The notes under the pieces were generated by a model. It searched no databases and had not been told where the DNA came from. It saw only the letters and a list, made by a program, of their open reading frames with translations. Shown in pieces: positions 17,592 through 27,748 of a stretch of DNA of 64,000 nucleotides. This DNA is from Streptomyces sp. NBC_00490 (GTDB taxonomy: Bacteria; Actinomycetota; Actinomycetes; Streptomycetales; Streptomycetaceae). The position numbers were made by a program, and so were the translations under genes. How positions within the stretch are numbered: the stretch's first letter is position 1; each line of letters begins with the position of its first letter. The stretch lies in the NCBI RefSeq assembly GCF_036013645.1, contig NZ_CP107869.1:1798001-1862000 (forward strand). Reading direction: 5' to 3'.

Positions 17592-19348
17592 CAGACGTGC
17601 CCGAGGACGCGCCGCACGGCGTCGGTGAGTACGCGCTCGGCATCCGCGGCGGAGGCGGCCGCCGTCGCGTGCCGGAAGGCGACGTACCCGTCCGGCCGTA
17701 CGAGGAGTGCTCCCGCGTCGGCGATCTCGCTCAGCCGCGCCCAGTCGCCGTACGGGTCCTCGTACTCCTGGCCGGGTCCGATGACGACGGTGGCGATGTC
17801 CAGGTCCTGGGCCCCGGCCGCCCGCACCCAGTCGCCGCCGCCGATGCCGGTGACCAGGGTGAACCGGCCCTGTCCGACGGTGTCGAGGGTGGAGAGAGTG
17901 CGGGCGCCGGAGGTGATCCAGGCGTGCGGGAGTTTGGCGCCCGGGCGGGAGGTGGGCTGGTGGTGCAGTTCGGGGTCGCGGTCGAAGCCGGGGTCGTCGG
18001 TGCCGTCGGGGACGATCGCGGTGGAGGTGTAGCGCTGGTTGAGGTCGACGCCGTGCGCGTTGAACTCGTACGTCTTGAACGCGATCGCCTCCCGCAGCCT
18101 CGCCCGCTGCTTCTCGGCGGCCTCGGTGTCCTCCTTGCGGGCGGCGATGTTGGCCCACAGCTGCTCGGGGGTCTGCGGGGAGAGTCCGTCGAGCGCCTCG
18201 AAGACGGGGGCGGTCTCGCCGATGGACTTGTTGGCGCGGGTGACGATCTGCCGGCCGATCGGGGCGCGTTCGGCGGTGTAGGTGTCGAGCAGCTTCGGGG
18301 AGGCGGTGCCGTCGAGGACGAGCTTGAGCTTCCAGGCCAGGTTGTAGGAGTCCTGGACAGAGGTGTTGGAGCCCAGGCCGTTGGACGGCGGGTGGCGGTG
18401 TGTGGCGTCACCGGCGCAGAAGACCCGGCCCTCGGAGTAGGTCTCGGCGTACATCTCGTTGACGGTCCAGGCGGAGGACGACTTGATCGTCACCGGGATG
18501 TCGTCGTCGCCGACCAGCTTGCGTACGACGGACTCGGCGTACTCGGTGGTCAGGTCGGGGGCGCCCGCGTCGACGTCGTAGCCCCACACGATCAGCCACT
18601 CGTTCCAGGGCCGCACACAGCGCACGAGCCCCGCGCCGATGCCACCCACGGTGGCACCCGGGGCGAGCACCCAGTACAGGGTGGAGGGGCGGTGGGCGGT
18701 GTACTTCGACAGGTCGGCGTCGAAGACGATGTTGATGCTGCCGGCCACGCCCATCTGGCCGCCCATCGGCAGCCCGGCGTCCTCGGCGACCTGCGAGCGG
18801 CCGCCGTCGGCGCCGATCAGGTACTTGGCGCGGATGGTGTACTCGTCGCCGCGCAACCGGTCCTCGACGGTGACCGTGACACCGAAGGCGTCCTGGACGA
18901 AGGACTTGTAGACGGTACTGAAGCGCAGGTTCGTCCCGCGCGAGACCGCCGCGTCGATGAGCACCGGCTCCATGAGGTGCTGGGGCAGGTCGCACATACG
19001 GGTGGGGCTGGCGAGCTCGTGCGCCGCCTGGACGAGCGGGTCGTTGCCCCAGGAGCGGACCCGGCCGAGTTCCTCGCCGGCGAGGCTGGTGCAGAAGGTC
19101 GTGTTGCCCATCAGGTGCTGCGGGGTGGCCTTCGCCACGACCTCGTCCTCGACACCGAGGTCGCGCAGCACCTCCATGGTGCGCTGGTTGGTGATGTGCG
19201 CCCTGGGCGTGTCGGCGAGGCTCGCGTAACGGGTGACGACGATGTTGGGTACGCCGTAGGTGCTCAGGGCGAGCGCGGCGGCGCCGCCCGCGGGACCACT
19301 GCCGACGATGAGTACGTCGGTCACGACATCGGGCTCGACGGTCTGCAC
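17591..19348 (-). CDS. FAD-dependent aromatic monooxygenase, resorcinol hydroxylase-like
   Basis: 585 residues from a GTG at 19348 with GGAG 8 nt upstream; an ATG 48 bp further up (19396) is less likely. Class A flavoprotein hydroxylase: FAD-binding VLIVGSGPAGG, the DG motif YLIGADGGRSQ, and the GD motif VFCAGDATHRHPPSNGLG. The length and C-terminal thioredoxin-like domain match the TfdB/phenol-hydroxylase branch. With the two downstream enzymes it most probably makes hydroxyquinol from resorcinol (or a substituted resorcinol). A chlorophenol substrate is an alternative in view of the TfdB-like length. First gene of the operon, divergent from the regulator at 19487. Confidence 0.88.
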   Translation of the reverse strand: MQTVEPDVVTDVLIVGSGPAGGAAALALSTYGVPNIVVTRYASLADTPRAHITNQRTMEVLRDLGVEDEVVAKATPQHLMGNTTFCTSLAGEELGRVRSWGNDPLVQAAHELASPTRMCDLPQHLMEPVLIDAAVSRGTNLRFSTVYKSFVQDAFGVTVTVEDRLRGDEYTIRAKYLIGADGGRSQVAEDAGLPMGGQMGVAGSINIVFDADLSKYTAHRPSTLYWVLAPGATVGGIGAGLVRCVRPWNEWLIVWGYDVDAGAPDLTTEYAESVVRKLVGDDDIPVTIKSSSAWTVNEMYAETYSEGRVFCAGDATHRHPPSNGLGSNTSVQDSYNLAWKLKLVLDGTASPKLLDTYTAERAPIGRQIVTRANKSIGETAPVFEALDGLSPQTPEQLWANIAARKEDTEAAEKQRARLREAIAFKTYEFNAHGVDLNQRYTSTAIVPDGTDDPGFDRDPELHHQPTSRPGAKLPHAWITSGARTLSTLDTVGQGRFTLVTGIGGGDWVRAAGAQDLDIATVVIGPGQEYEDPYGDWARLSEIADAGALLVRPDGYVAFRHATAAASAADAERVLTDAVRRVLGHV

Positions 19349-19369
19349 GGGGGACGCTCCAGGGAATGA

Positions 19370-19472
19370 GAACAGGCACCGACTGTTCAAGATCATGTAC
19401 GGGGATGCGGGAGCGCGGGTGTATCAATTCGAGACAGGGTGCCGGAGCGGGCCGGGATTGTTGCCTGTTCAA
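19370..19472. promoter_or_regulatory. TGTTC-based inverted repeats between resorcinol operon and its regulator
   Basis: GAACAGGCA at 19370-19378 and its exact complement TGCCTGTTC at 19462-19470 form a widely spaced inverted repeat, and TGTTCAA appears at both 19384-19390 and 19466-19472. The sites flank the divergent region and are candidates for binding by the Fis-type helix-turn-helix of the adjacent regulator. Not tested. Confidence 0.45.
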
Positions 19473-19486
19473 CCGTTCCCGGTAGG

Positions 19487-21196
19487 GTGAGCCGTGCCGT
19501 GACCACCGCAGAGCGCCCCACCGCCCGCCCCGCCCTCGCCTCGCTGCGCAGGGCCCGCGAGCTGTTCCTGCGCGGGCACCAGCTGCCGGACGGGGTACCG
19601 GAAGACGTCGTCGCCGCGTGGAAGCGTGCCCGGTTCTTCGGTGTCCGACACGACATACGGGAATCGGCCCCCACCGTTTCACCGGCCGAGTCGCCTTTGC
19701 TGACGGCTGCCCGGCCCGTGCTGGAGCGCATCGCCCCCACGCTCGACAGCGGGCAGACCACGCTCGTCCTCACCGACGACCGGCTGCGGGTCCTCTGGGC
19801 CACCGGCCTCACCCCCGACCACCCTCACCACGATCTCTCCGAGCAGGCGGTCGGCCACAACAGCGCGGCCCTCGCCCTGCACACCCGCCGCCGGGCCGAG
19901 GTGCATGGGCCCGAACACTTCCTCGATCTGTGGCAGGACGTCTCCGGGGTCAGCGTGCCGGTGCGGGAGCCGGAGACCGGCCGGCTGCTGGGCACGGTGA
20001 CCGTGTCCTGCGGGCTGTGCGCCGAGTGCGGCCCGCATCCGGGCGCGCCGGTCGCCGAGGCCGCGGTGATCGCCGTGGAGGCGGAACTCCTGTCGCGGTC
20101 CCGGGCGGCGGAGCGGGTGCTGCTGGACGCGTATCTGCGGGCCGCCGGACAGCAGGGGCGTGCGGTGGTCGCCCTCGACGGCCGCAACCGGTTCGTCAGC
20201 GAGGCGGCGGGACAGCTGCTGACGCCGGAGGGACTGGACGCGCTGGAGCGCAGAGTGGTCGCACTGGTACGGGAGGGGACACAGACGCGGATACGTCTGT
20301 CCGACGGTCCTGGACATGCCGCCACCGTCACCCTCGTCCCCCACCAGGGCTCGGTCGCCGGAGCGGTCGCCGTGCTGGAGCCGGTCGGGCACACGATCAT
20401 GTCGGCGACCTCCCGGACCGCCGTCGGCCTGGCCGGACGTTCGCTGCCCTGGCGGCATGCCGTCGGTCGTGCGGTGGAGTTGGCCGCGTCGCCGGAACCG
20501 CTGCTGATCACCGGCGAGCGCGGCACCGGAAAGACCTCGCTCGCCCGGGAGCTGGTCACCGACCCGGTGACCGTGGACGCGGCCGAAGGTGAACTCGGCG
20601 CCGAGTTCGGCGAGTTGGTGAAGGGCCGCCCGCTCCTCATCCGCCACGTGGAGCGTCTCGCCCCTCCCGACACCGCGACCCTCAACTCGCTCCTCGATAC
20701 GCATCCCGGCATGCCTCTGCTCGTGACCTACACCCCCGAAGCGGCGCCGGGCCCGTGCCTCCAACGGCTGCTGGACACGCTGGCGGCCCGCTCGGTCACC
20801 CTCCCCGCGCTACGTGAACGTCCGGACGACATCAGGGAGTTGCTGACGTCCTTGACCCCCGGGCCGACACCGGGGCAGCCCCCGCTCACCTGGACCCTGG
20901 ACGCGCTACGCGCACTGGAACGGCACCCGTGGCCCGGGAACATCACCGAACTCGCCCACCTGGTACGGGCCTTGACCGAGGGCCGCCGCTCGACGGGGCC
21001 GGTCCGGCGTACCGAACTCCCCGACCCCGTACGCGAAGGACCCGCACCCCGCCCCCTCACGCCGATGGAACGCGCCGAGCGCGCCGCCATCCTGGAGGCC
21101 CTCCACCTCAACGGCGGCAACAAGGCCCGGACGGCGGCGGCCCTGGGGATCGGCAGGGCGACCCTGTACCGGAAGCTGCGGGGTTATCGGGGCTGA
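19487..21196 (+). CDS. Fis-type transcriptional regulator with GAF-like sensor and reduced AAA module
   Basis: About 569 residues; the GTG at 19487 is chosen, but GTG at 19499 or 19439 is possible because no ideal ribosome-binding site is present. The N-terminal 1-220 resembles the sensor part of AcoR-type regulators and contains CxxCxxC-x2-H (Cys codons 20009, 20018, 20027), a possible metal or redox site. A P-loop GERGTGKT near 342-349 starts a short AAA-like module in which the sigma-54 contact motif GAFTGA and a standard Walker B are not visible. The C-terminus (about 535-569) is a Fis helix-turn-helix (NGGNKARTAAALGIGRATLYRKL). Streptomyces lack sigma-54, so it probably acts as an ordinary activator or repressor of the divergent resorcinol operon. 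Confidence 0.82.
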   Translation: MSRAVTTAERPTARPALASLRRARELFLRGHQLPDGVPEDVVAAWKRARFFGVRHDIRESAPTVSPAESPLLTAARPVLERIAPTLDSGQTTLVLTDDRLRVLWATGLTPDHPHHDLSEQAVGHNSAALALHTRRRAEVHGPEHFLDLWQDVSGVSVPVREPETGRLLGTVTVSCGLCAECGPHPGAPVAEAAVIAVEAELLSRSRAAERVLLDAYLRAAGQQGRAVVALDGRNRFVSEAAGQLLTPEGLDALERRVVALVREGTQTRIRLSDGPGHAATVTLVPHQGSVAGAVAVLEPVGHTIMSATSRTAVGLAGRSLPWRHAVGRAVELAASPEPLLITGERGTGKTSLARELVTDPVTVDAAEGELGAEFGELVKGRPLLIRHVERLAPPDTATLNSLLDTHPGMPLLVTYTPEAAPGPCLQRLLDTLAARSVTLPALRERPDDIRELLTSLTPGPTPGQPPLTWTLDALRALERHPWPGNITELAHLVRALTEGRRSTGPVRRTELPDPVREGPAPRPLTPMERAERAAILEALHLNGGNKARTAAALGIGRATLYRKLRGYRG

Positions 21197-21872
21197 CGCG
21201 CGCCGACAGTACGCCGATCTTGTCGACGCGGTGTTCCGGGTTCCCGTGGTCGTCGCGCCAGTAGTTGCCGGCCGCGTTGTCCTCCAGGGTCAGGCAGGTG
21301 GAGATCGTGATCATGGCTTGGGTCGGGCGTCTGCCGGGGAACCCCGGGACCGCCGCCCGCTGTTCGGCGAGGGAGCGTGCGGAGCGGAAGGAGGTGGTCC
21401 TGGTGCCGGTGATCTCGTACTCGTAGACCGTTCCGCCCGAGCTCACCAGGACCGAGTCGCCTTCGTCGAGGTCGGGGAGCCTGCGCAGGGGGCCGCCGCT
21501 GGAGAGGCGGTGGGCCGTGACGAGGTAGTTGCCGATCTCGCCGGGGCCGACGCCGCCTTGTTCGCCGTAGGGGCCGGCGGCGAGGCCGCGGTTCTGGATC
21601 CTCGTACCCGCCGTGTCGTCCGTCGTGCCCTCGTACGGAATGACCCGCAGGTTCTCGACACCGATCGCCGCGATGGTGAGTGATGCGGGTCGGGGCGTCG
21701 GAGGGGTCGCGGGTGCCGAGGCCGGGGTGGACGGCGCCGGGCCGGTCGCAGGTGGTGCCGCTCCCCGGTCCGCCGCGGGCTCACCGCCCGCTCCCCCGCC
21801 GCCGGAGCAGCCGAGGAGCAGGGCGATGACGGTACCGGGGAGGAGGGCGCTACGAGCTCGGGACGCAGGCAT
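21108..21872 (-). CDS. Class E/F-type sortase, lipoprotein
   Basis: 254 residues. The N-terminus has a signal with the lipobox LLLGC, so the mature enzyme should be lipid-anchored, followed by an Ala/Pro-rich linker to about residue 65. The sortase barrel contains the catalytic His in VTAHR, the cysteine in TISTC and the Arg region after GNPEHRVDKIGV. Sortases join sorting-signal proteins to the cell wall. No obvious LPxTG-like substrate is encoded in the window. The last roughly 30 residues (Pro/Ser/Gly-rich) overlap the 3' end of the convergent regulator gene by 89 bp and look like read-through sequence rather than part of the fold. Confidence 0.85.
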   Translation of the reverse strand: MPASRARSALLPGTVIALLLGCSGGGGAGGEPAADRGAAPPATGPAPSTPASAPATPPTPRPASLTIAAIGVENLRVIPYEGTTDDTAGTRIQNRGLAAGPYGEQGGVGPGEIGNYLVTAHRLSSGGPLRRLPDLDEGDSVLVSSGGTVYEYEITGTRTTSFRSARSLAEQRAAVPGFPGRRPTQAMITISTCLTLEDNAAGNYWRDDHGNPEHRVDKIGVLSARVSPDNPAASGTGSPCRSPGPPPSGPCCRR

Positions 21873-21911
21873 CTCGCAGGGTGAACGAACGGCCCGGAAC
21901 CGGCGTTCCCC

Positions 21912-24092
21912 TCACGGGTAGCTCACCAGGTTCGCCACGTTGGTCGAGGAGTTGGAGGGGCCTCCCCGGTCGTTGATGACGTGCCGGATGGTGCCGGTGC
22001 CGCCGAGGGAGACGGTCACCATGTTCTGGAAGCGCACGTTGGGGTTGTTGGGCACCTCGAAGGCGTGCTCCGCGGTGACGCTCGGGTTGACGTTGAAGTA
22101 GCAGTAGCTGCCGAGTCCGTAGGCCTGGTGGCTGGTGACCGAGTTCGCGACCTTGTAGGCGGCGTAGCCCTGGGTGGAGCCGTTCATCCAGGCGGCCTGG
22201 TTGGGCGGGTCGTAGGGCATCTCGTTCTGGTAGAAGTACGTGCGGCCGCCGTTGCCGTTCCAGACGGTCTGGTGCTTCTGGTAGTGCTCGACGAACAGGC
22301 CGTACATCGTCACGTCGTCGCCGTTGACCACCAGCCCGGTGTCCGCCGTGTTGGTGTTCCAGCCGATGCCGCTGCCGTGGTCGCCGCGCCAGATCCACAT
22401 GTGGTCGCCGATGACGTCGTCGCTGTTGACGACGAGGCTGGTGGTCGCCTTGCCCACGGCCGCGCCGCCGACGCGGAAGTACACGTCGTGCAGTGAGGTG
22501 GGGTTCGCCGAGTGGTCGGCGGCGGCGCCGGACGGGCCGACTTCGACGAGGGTCTGCGACGTGGTGGTACCGGCGTCGAAGAGGACGCCCGCGAGCTTCA
22601 CTCCGTCGACGTCGGCGACCGTCATGGCCGTGATGCCGTTGTCGGGGATGAACGTGGCGAGGCCGAGCCCGAGGACGACGGTGTCGGGGCGGGTCACCCG
22701 CAGGGTCTGGTTCAGGTGGTAGACGCCGGGGGTGACCAGGAGGTTCTTGCCCTCGGCCAGCGCGGCGTTGATCTGTGCGGCACTCGCGCCCGGCTTCACG
22801 ACGTAGAACTGGTCGATGCCGAGCGAGGTGCCCGCGGCGTTGCCGTTCGCCCAGGTGGTGGCCGAGGAGTTGGTGCGTACGGAGGGGACGAACACCTTGT
22901 AGGCGCCCGCCGCGTCGACGTACAGGAAGGGCTTCTCCCTGACCGTGGGGGTCTGGTTCACCGTGGTGTAGGGCGGGTTGGGGAAGCTGTTGCCGGGGAC
23001 TCCCTGGCTGCCGACGAAGACCATGTTCCAGTTGGCGCCGGTCCAGCTGCCGAGCTGGGAGTTACGGGTCAGCCACTGCTGCTGGGTGCCGGAGCGGACC
23101 TGGCCGTCGATCTTGCTGTCGGCCATGAAGCCACCGCTGGACCAGCCGCCGTCGCTCAGCTCCAGGTTGCCGCGGACATGCATACGCCGGTAGCCGGAGG
23201 CCTGCGAGACCGCCCAACGGTCCGTGCCGCCGGTGGGGTTGACCGAGAGGTTCTCGGCGCCGCGCCAGAAGTTCTGGGTGGCGTTCTGCGGTGGGAACCA
23301 GTCGGCCTCCACATGCACGGCGCCGTTGATCGTGACCGAGTCGGGCGACTGACCCAGACCCAGGACCTGGGTGTAGAAGCCGACGTTGACGTCGTTGCTG
23401 TAGGTGCCGGGCTTGAACATGACCGCGTAGCGCTGGGAGCCGAACTGGTTCGTCTCCTGCTGCTGGAAGATCTGGTTCAGCCGGTTCTGGATGGTGGCCG
23501 ACGGCATCGACGGGTCGAAGACGACGACGTTCGGGCCGAGGTCGACGTCCCCGGGCGCGGTGCTCACGGGTGCGACCTGGAAGCGCTGTGCGGCCGTGCC
23601 ATTGCAGGTGTACTGCACCAGTTGGACGCTGTCGGCCGTCGAAGCGGCGGGGACGTCCAGGCACTTGCCGCTGTTGCGGTTGACGAAGTGGTACACGCCG
23701 CCGCCCTCGTCGACGGGCTGCCACTGCTGGTTGTTGCCGCCGCCGTACGTCCACAGGTGCACGGCCGCGTTGTCGGCCGTGGACACGTCGCTGACGTCCA
23801 CGACCTGCGCGGCGTCGTTGCGGTTGTTGATCCGTACGTAGCCGTCGCTGGTCGGCGTGAAACTCCACTGCTGGGCGGTGCTGTTGTTGCAGGTGTACTG
23901 CTGCACGGCGGTGCCGTTCACGGTCGCGGCCGACCGGGCGTCCAGGCACTTGCCGCTGCCGCCGTTCACCACCGTGGACCAGCCGGTCGGCGGGGCGGCG
24001 GCCGCCTCGGTGGGCTGCAGGACGGTGAGCGTCGAGGCGATGACGGCCGTGGCCGTCAGGGCGACGGATGGTCGGGGAAGTCGTCGAAGCAT
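21912..24092 (-). CDS. Secreted ricin-lectin plus right-handed beta-helix protein
   Basis: 726 residues. A signal peptide with hydrophobic core (VALTATAVIASTLTVL) ends near EAAAAP (residue 35). Residues about 40-175 form a ricin-type beta-trefoil lectin with three repeats carrying CLD and QQW motifs (SGKCLDAR, QQWSFTP, SGKCLDVP, QRFQVAP). Residues about 185-726 form a pectate-lyase-like parallel beta helix (VVFDPSMPSATIQNRL, LLVTPGVYHLNQTLRV, GVLFDAG). Proteins of this type are often mislabelled adenylyl cyclase or coagulation-factor domain proteins; no cyclase motif is present. It is likely an extracellular polysaccharide-binding or -degrading enzyme. Single gene, divergent from ThuA. Confidence 0.85.
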   Translation of the reverse strand: MLRRLPRPSVALTATAVIASTLTVLQPTEAAAAPPTGWSTVVNGGSGKCLDARSAATVNGTAVQQYTCNNSTAQQWSFTPTSDGYVRINNRNDAAQVVDVSDVSTADNAAVHLWTYGGGNNQQWQPVDEGGGVYHFVNRNSGKCLDVPAASTADSVQLVQYTCNGTAAQRFQVAPVSTAPGDVDLGPNVVVFDPSMPSATIQNRLNQIFQQQETNQFGSQRYAVMFKPGTYSNDVNVGFYTQVLGLGQSPDSVTINGAVHVEADWFPPQNATQNFWRGAENLSVNPTGGTDRWAVSQASGYRRMHVRGNLELSDGGWSSGGFMADSKIDGQVRSGTQQQWLTRNSQLGSWTGANWNMVFVGSQGVPGNSFPNPPYTTVNQTPTVREKPFLYVDAAGAYKVFVPSVRTNSSATTWANGNAAGTSLGIDQFYVVKPGASAAQINAALAEGKNLLVTPGVYHLNQTLRVTRPDTVVLGLGLATFIPDNGITAMTVADVDGVKLAGVLFDAGTTTSQTLVEVGPSGAAADHSANPTSLHDVYFRVGGAAVGKATTSLVVNSDDVIGDHMWIWRGDHGSGIGWNTNTADTGLVVNGDDVTMYGLFVEHYQKHQTVWNGNGGRTYFYQNEMPYDPPNQAAWMNGSTQGYAAYKVANSVTSHQAYGLGSYCYFNVNPSVTAEHAFEVPNNPNVRFQNMVTVSLGGTGTIRHVINDRGGPSNSSTNVANLVSYP

Positions 24093-24172
24093 GGCTACAT
24101 CCGCTTCTGGTGGGGGCGGCGACTTAGTTCACTGCGTGATTTAAGAAGTGAGGTATGGACATGTCAAGGGTT

Positions 24173-24184
24173 TGGTACAGACCA
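24173..24184. promoter_or_regulatory. DasR/GntR-like dyad upstream of the secreted lectin gene
   Basis: TGGTACAGACCA is an imperfect palindrome resembling the core of DasR responsive elements (TGGTCTAGACCA), differing at two central positions. It is 81 bp upstream of the lectin start, a typical regulatory distance. Assignment to DasR is only by resemblance. Confidence 0.35.
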
Positions 24185-24208
24185 GCACCTCTCCCGGCGC
24201 CCACCCGC

Positions 24209-24225
24209 CGAAAGTTTCGCGAAAC
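24209..24225. promoter_or_regulatory. Overlapping palindromes (LacI/ROK-type operator candidate) upstream of ThuA
   Basis: GTTTCGCGAAAC (24214-24225) is a perfect 12 bp palindrome with a central CG, and CGAAAGTTTCG (24209-24219) overlaps it. GAAA/TTTC arms with central CG are usual for LacI- and ROK-type sugar regulators. The site is about 76 bp upstream of the ThuA start. Confidence 0.5.
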
Positions 24226-24300
24226 CCGGCAACTCTTTCGTGGGGGCGGGCGCTTGGCGCATAGTGAAGGCGCTGTTCACCGGCTGGGCAAAGGATCGAG

Positions 24301-25011
24301 ATGACGCAGAAGAAGGCCCTGGTGGTCCGAGGCGGATGGGAGGGGCACCGGCCGGTCGAGGCCACGGAGCTGTTCGTGCCCTTCCTGCGAAGCAACGGGT
24401 ACGCCGTTCGAGTCGAGGAGTCGACCGACGTCTACGCAGACACCGACGAGTTGGCCGACACCGACCTCGTCGTGCAGTGCGTCACGATGTCGGAGATCAC
24501 CGCCGAGCAACTGGCGGGCCTGAGCGCGGCGGTCGTGGCCGGCACCGGCTTCACCGGCTGGCACGGCGGCATCGCCGACTCCTTCCGCGCCTCCTCCGAC
24601 TATCTGCACCTGGTGGGCGGCCAGTTCGCGACCCACCCCGGCAAGGAGCCGTGCGAGCGCCGGGGGGACGAGTCGGACAACTTCCTGCCGCACACCGTCA
24701 CCCTCACCGAACTCGGCCGCGAACACCCCGTCACCGCGGGCATCGAGGACTTCGAGCTGACCACCGAGCAGTACTGGGTGCTCCACGACGACCTCATCGA
24801 CGTACTGGCCACCACCACCCATCCGGCCCGGCCCTGGCAGCCCTGGCACCGTCCGGTCACCGCACCGGCGGTCTGGACCCGGCAGTGGGGCGCCGGGCGG
24901 ATCGTCGTGACGACGCCGGGGCACAGCCTCGACGTGCTGGAGAACCCCAACGTCCGTACCGTCATCGAGAGGGGAATGCTGTGGGCGACGCGCACCGCAT
25001 CGGCGTCGTAG
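24301..25011 (+). CDS. ThuA-domain protein
   Basis: 236 residues with AAAGGA upstream of the ATG. The ThuA fold (a glutamine-amidotransferase-like alpha/beta protein) is recognised from VVRGGWEGHRP at the N-terminus, GTGFTGWHGG and the C-terminal GAGRIVVTTPGHS. ThuA proteins act in trehalose, sucrose and other glycoside catabolism together with a Gfo/Idh oxidoreductase. Exactly such a gene overlaps the 3' end by 31 bp, so the two form a ThuA/ThuB-like pair. Cytoplasmic. Confidence 0.87.
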   Translation: MTQKKALVVRGGWEGHRPVEATELFVPFLRSNGYAVRVEESTDVYADTDELADTDLVVQCVTMSEITAEQLAGLSAAVVAGTGFTGWHGGIADSFRASSDYLHLVGGQFATHPGKEPCERRGDESDNFLPHTVTLTELGREHPVTAGIEDFELTTEQYWVLHDDLIDVLATTTHPARPWQPWHRPVTAPAVWTRQWGAGRIVVTTPGHSLDVLENPNVRTVIERGMLWATRTASAS

Positions 25012-26081
25012 GTCTCGGCGTCATCTCCCGCGCCTACCTGGACACGCTCGTCGGTCTTCCCGCCGTCCGTGTCACCGCGGTCGCCGACCTGGACGCCGCC
25101 CGCTCGGCCGCGGTCGCCGCCGAGTTCCCCGGCGTCCGGGCGCTGACCGTCAGTGAGTTGCTGAGCAGCCCGGACGTGGACACGGTCCTGAACCTCACCG
25201 TCCCCGCGGCCCACGCCGAGATCGCCCTCGGCGCAATCGCGAACGGCAAGCATGTCTACGGGGAGAAGCCGCTGGCCGCCGAACTCCCCGACGCCCACGC
25301 CGTGTTGGAGGCAGCCGCGAAAGCGGGCGTCGGAGTGGCGTGCGCACCCGACACCGTCCTGGGCACCGGAATCCAGACGGCCCGGGCGGCCGTCGCGGCG
25401 GGGAGCATCGGACGCCCCCTGTTCGCCTCGGCCGTGATGATCACCCCGGGGCACGAACGCTGGCATCCCCACCCGGACTTCTACTACACCACCGGAGGCG
25501 GCCCCCTCCTGGACATGGGCCCGTACTATCTCGCCTCCCTGGTCCATCTCCTGGGCCCGGTGCGGGCCGTGACCGGGGCGTCCAGCCGGCTGCGCACCGA
25601 GCGCGTCATCTCCTCCGGCCCCCGCGCGGGCGAGCGGATACCGGTCGAGGTCGACAGCCATGTCTCCGGAGTGCTCGAACACACCGACGGGACGCTGACG
25701 ACGATCACGACCAGCTTCGACGGCGTGACCACGACCGCCGCGCCGATCGAGGTCCACGGCGAGACCGGGACCCTCACGGTGCCGGACCCGAACCACTTCG
25801 ACGGCGAGGTCCGTCTCTTCGAACTCGGCGGCACCCAGTGGCGCACCCTCCCGCGGTCGGCGGGCTACGTCGACGGCTCCCGGGGCATCGGACTGCTGGA
25901 CTTCATCGCCGCCGACGAACACCGGGCGCCCCGCGCCGGCGGTGAACTCGCCCTGCACGTACTGGAGACGATGACCGCACTGCTCCGCTCGTCGGCCGAG
26001 GGCCGGCGCATCGAGCTGACGACGTCGACGCGGCCGCCCGCCCCCGTCCCACTGACGCCCGCCCGGGAATGGCGGGGCTGA
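24981..26081 (+). CDS. Gfo/Idh/MocA-family oxidoreductase (ThuB-like partner of ThuA)
   Basis: 366 residues from a GTG at 24981, preceded by GAGAGGGGA; the start lies inside the ThuA gene. The N-terminal Rossmann motif is IGVVGLGVISR and the sugar-dehydrogenase signature GEKPLAAE is present, with catalytic residues in GPLLDMGPYYLASLV. It should oxidise or epimerise a sugar or glycoside at a hydroxyl with NAD(P). Coupling to ThuA suggests 3-keto-glycoside chemistry, but the substrate is not known. Confidence 0.88.
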   Translation: MGDAHRIGVVGLGVISRAYLDTLVGLPAVRVTAVADLDAARSAAVAAEFPGVRALTVSELLSSPDVDTVLNLTVPAAHAEIALGAIANGKHVYGEKPLAAELPDAHAVLEAAAKAGVGVACAPDTVLGTGIQTARAAVAAGSIGRPLFASAVMITPGHERWHPHPDFYYTTGGGPLLDMGPYYLASLVHLLGPVRAVTGASSRLRTERVISSGPRAGERIPVEVDSHVSGVLEHTDGTLTTITTSFDGVTTTAAPIEVHGETGTLTVPDPNHFDGEVRLFELGGTQWRTLPRSAGYVDGSRGIGLLDFIAADEHRAPRAGGELALHVLETMTALLRSSAEGRRIELTTSTRPPAPVPLTPAREWRG

Positions 26082-26087
26082 CCGCTC

Positions 26088-27566
<1,479 letters not shown>

Positions 27567-27748
27567 CGTGCCCTCCGAGTCCCCTCGGCGCATGTGTCTC
27601 GTCCCAGCGTCGCACTTCGGACGCGCCCGGGACAGTCCAGGAGCGAGAGCACACCACAGGGGCCCGGCCCGCCCGCCCGGAATGCCGTTGTCAGTGCCCA
27701 GGGCTAGCCTCCGGACTACTGACTCCTCACCCCGTTCCGGAGGGTTTC

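Noticed and set aside
21912..24092. Adenylyl cyclase annotation often given to this protein family
   Set aside because: No cyclase catalytic motif; ricin and beta-helix repeats and a signal peptide explain the sequence.
22512..24980. Long plus-strand open frame across the lectin gene
   Set aside because: It is antisense to a gene with signal peptide and lectin motifs; only the 3' part from 24981 encodes a recognisable Gfo/Idh protein.
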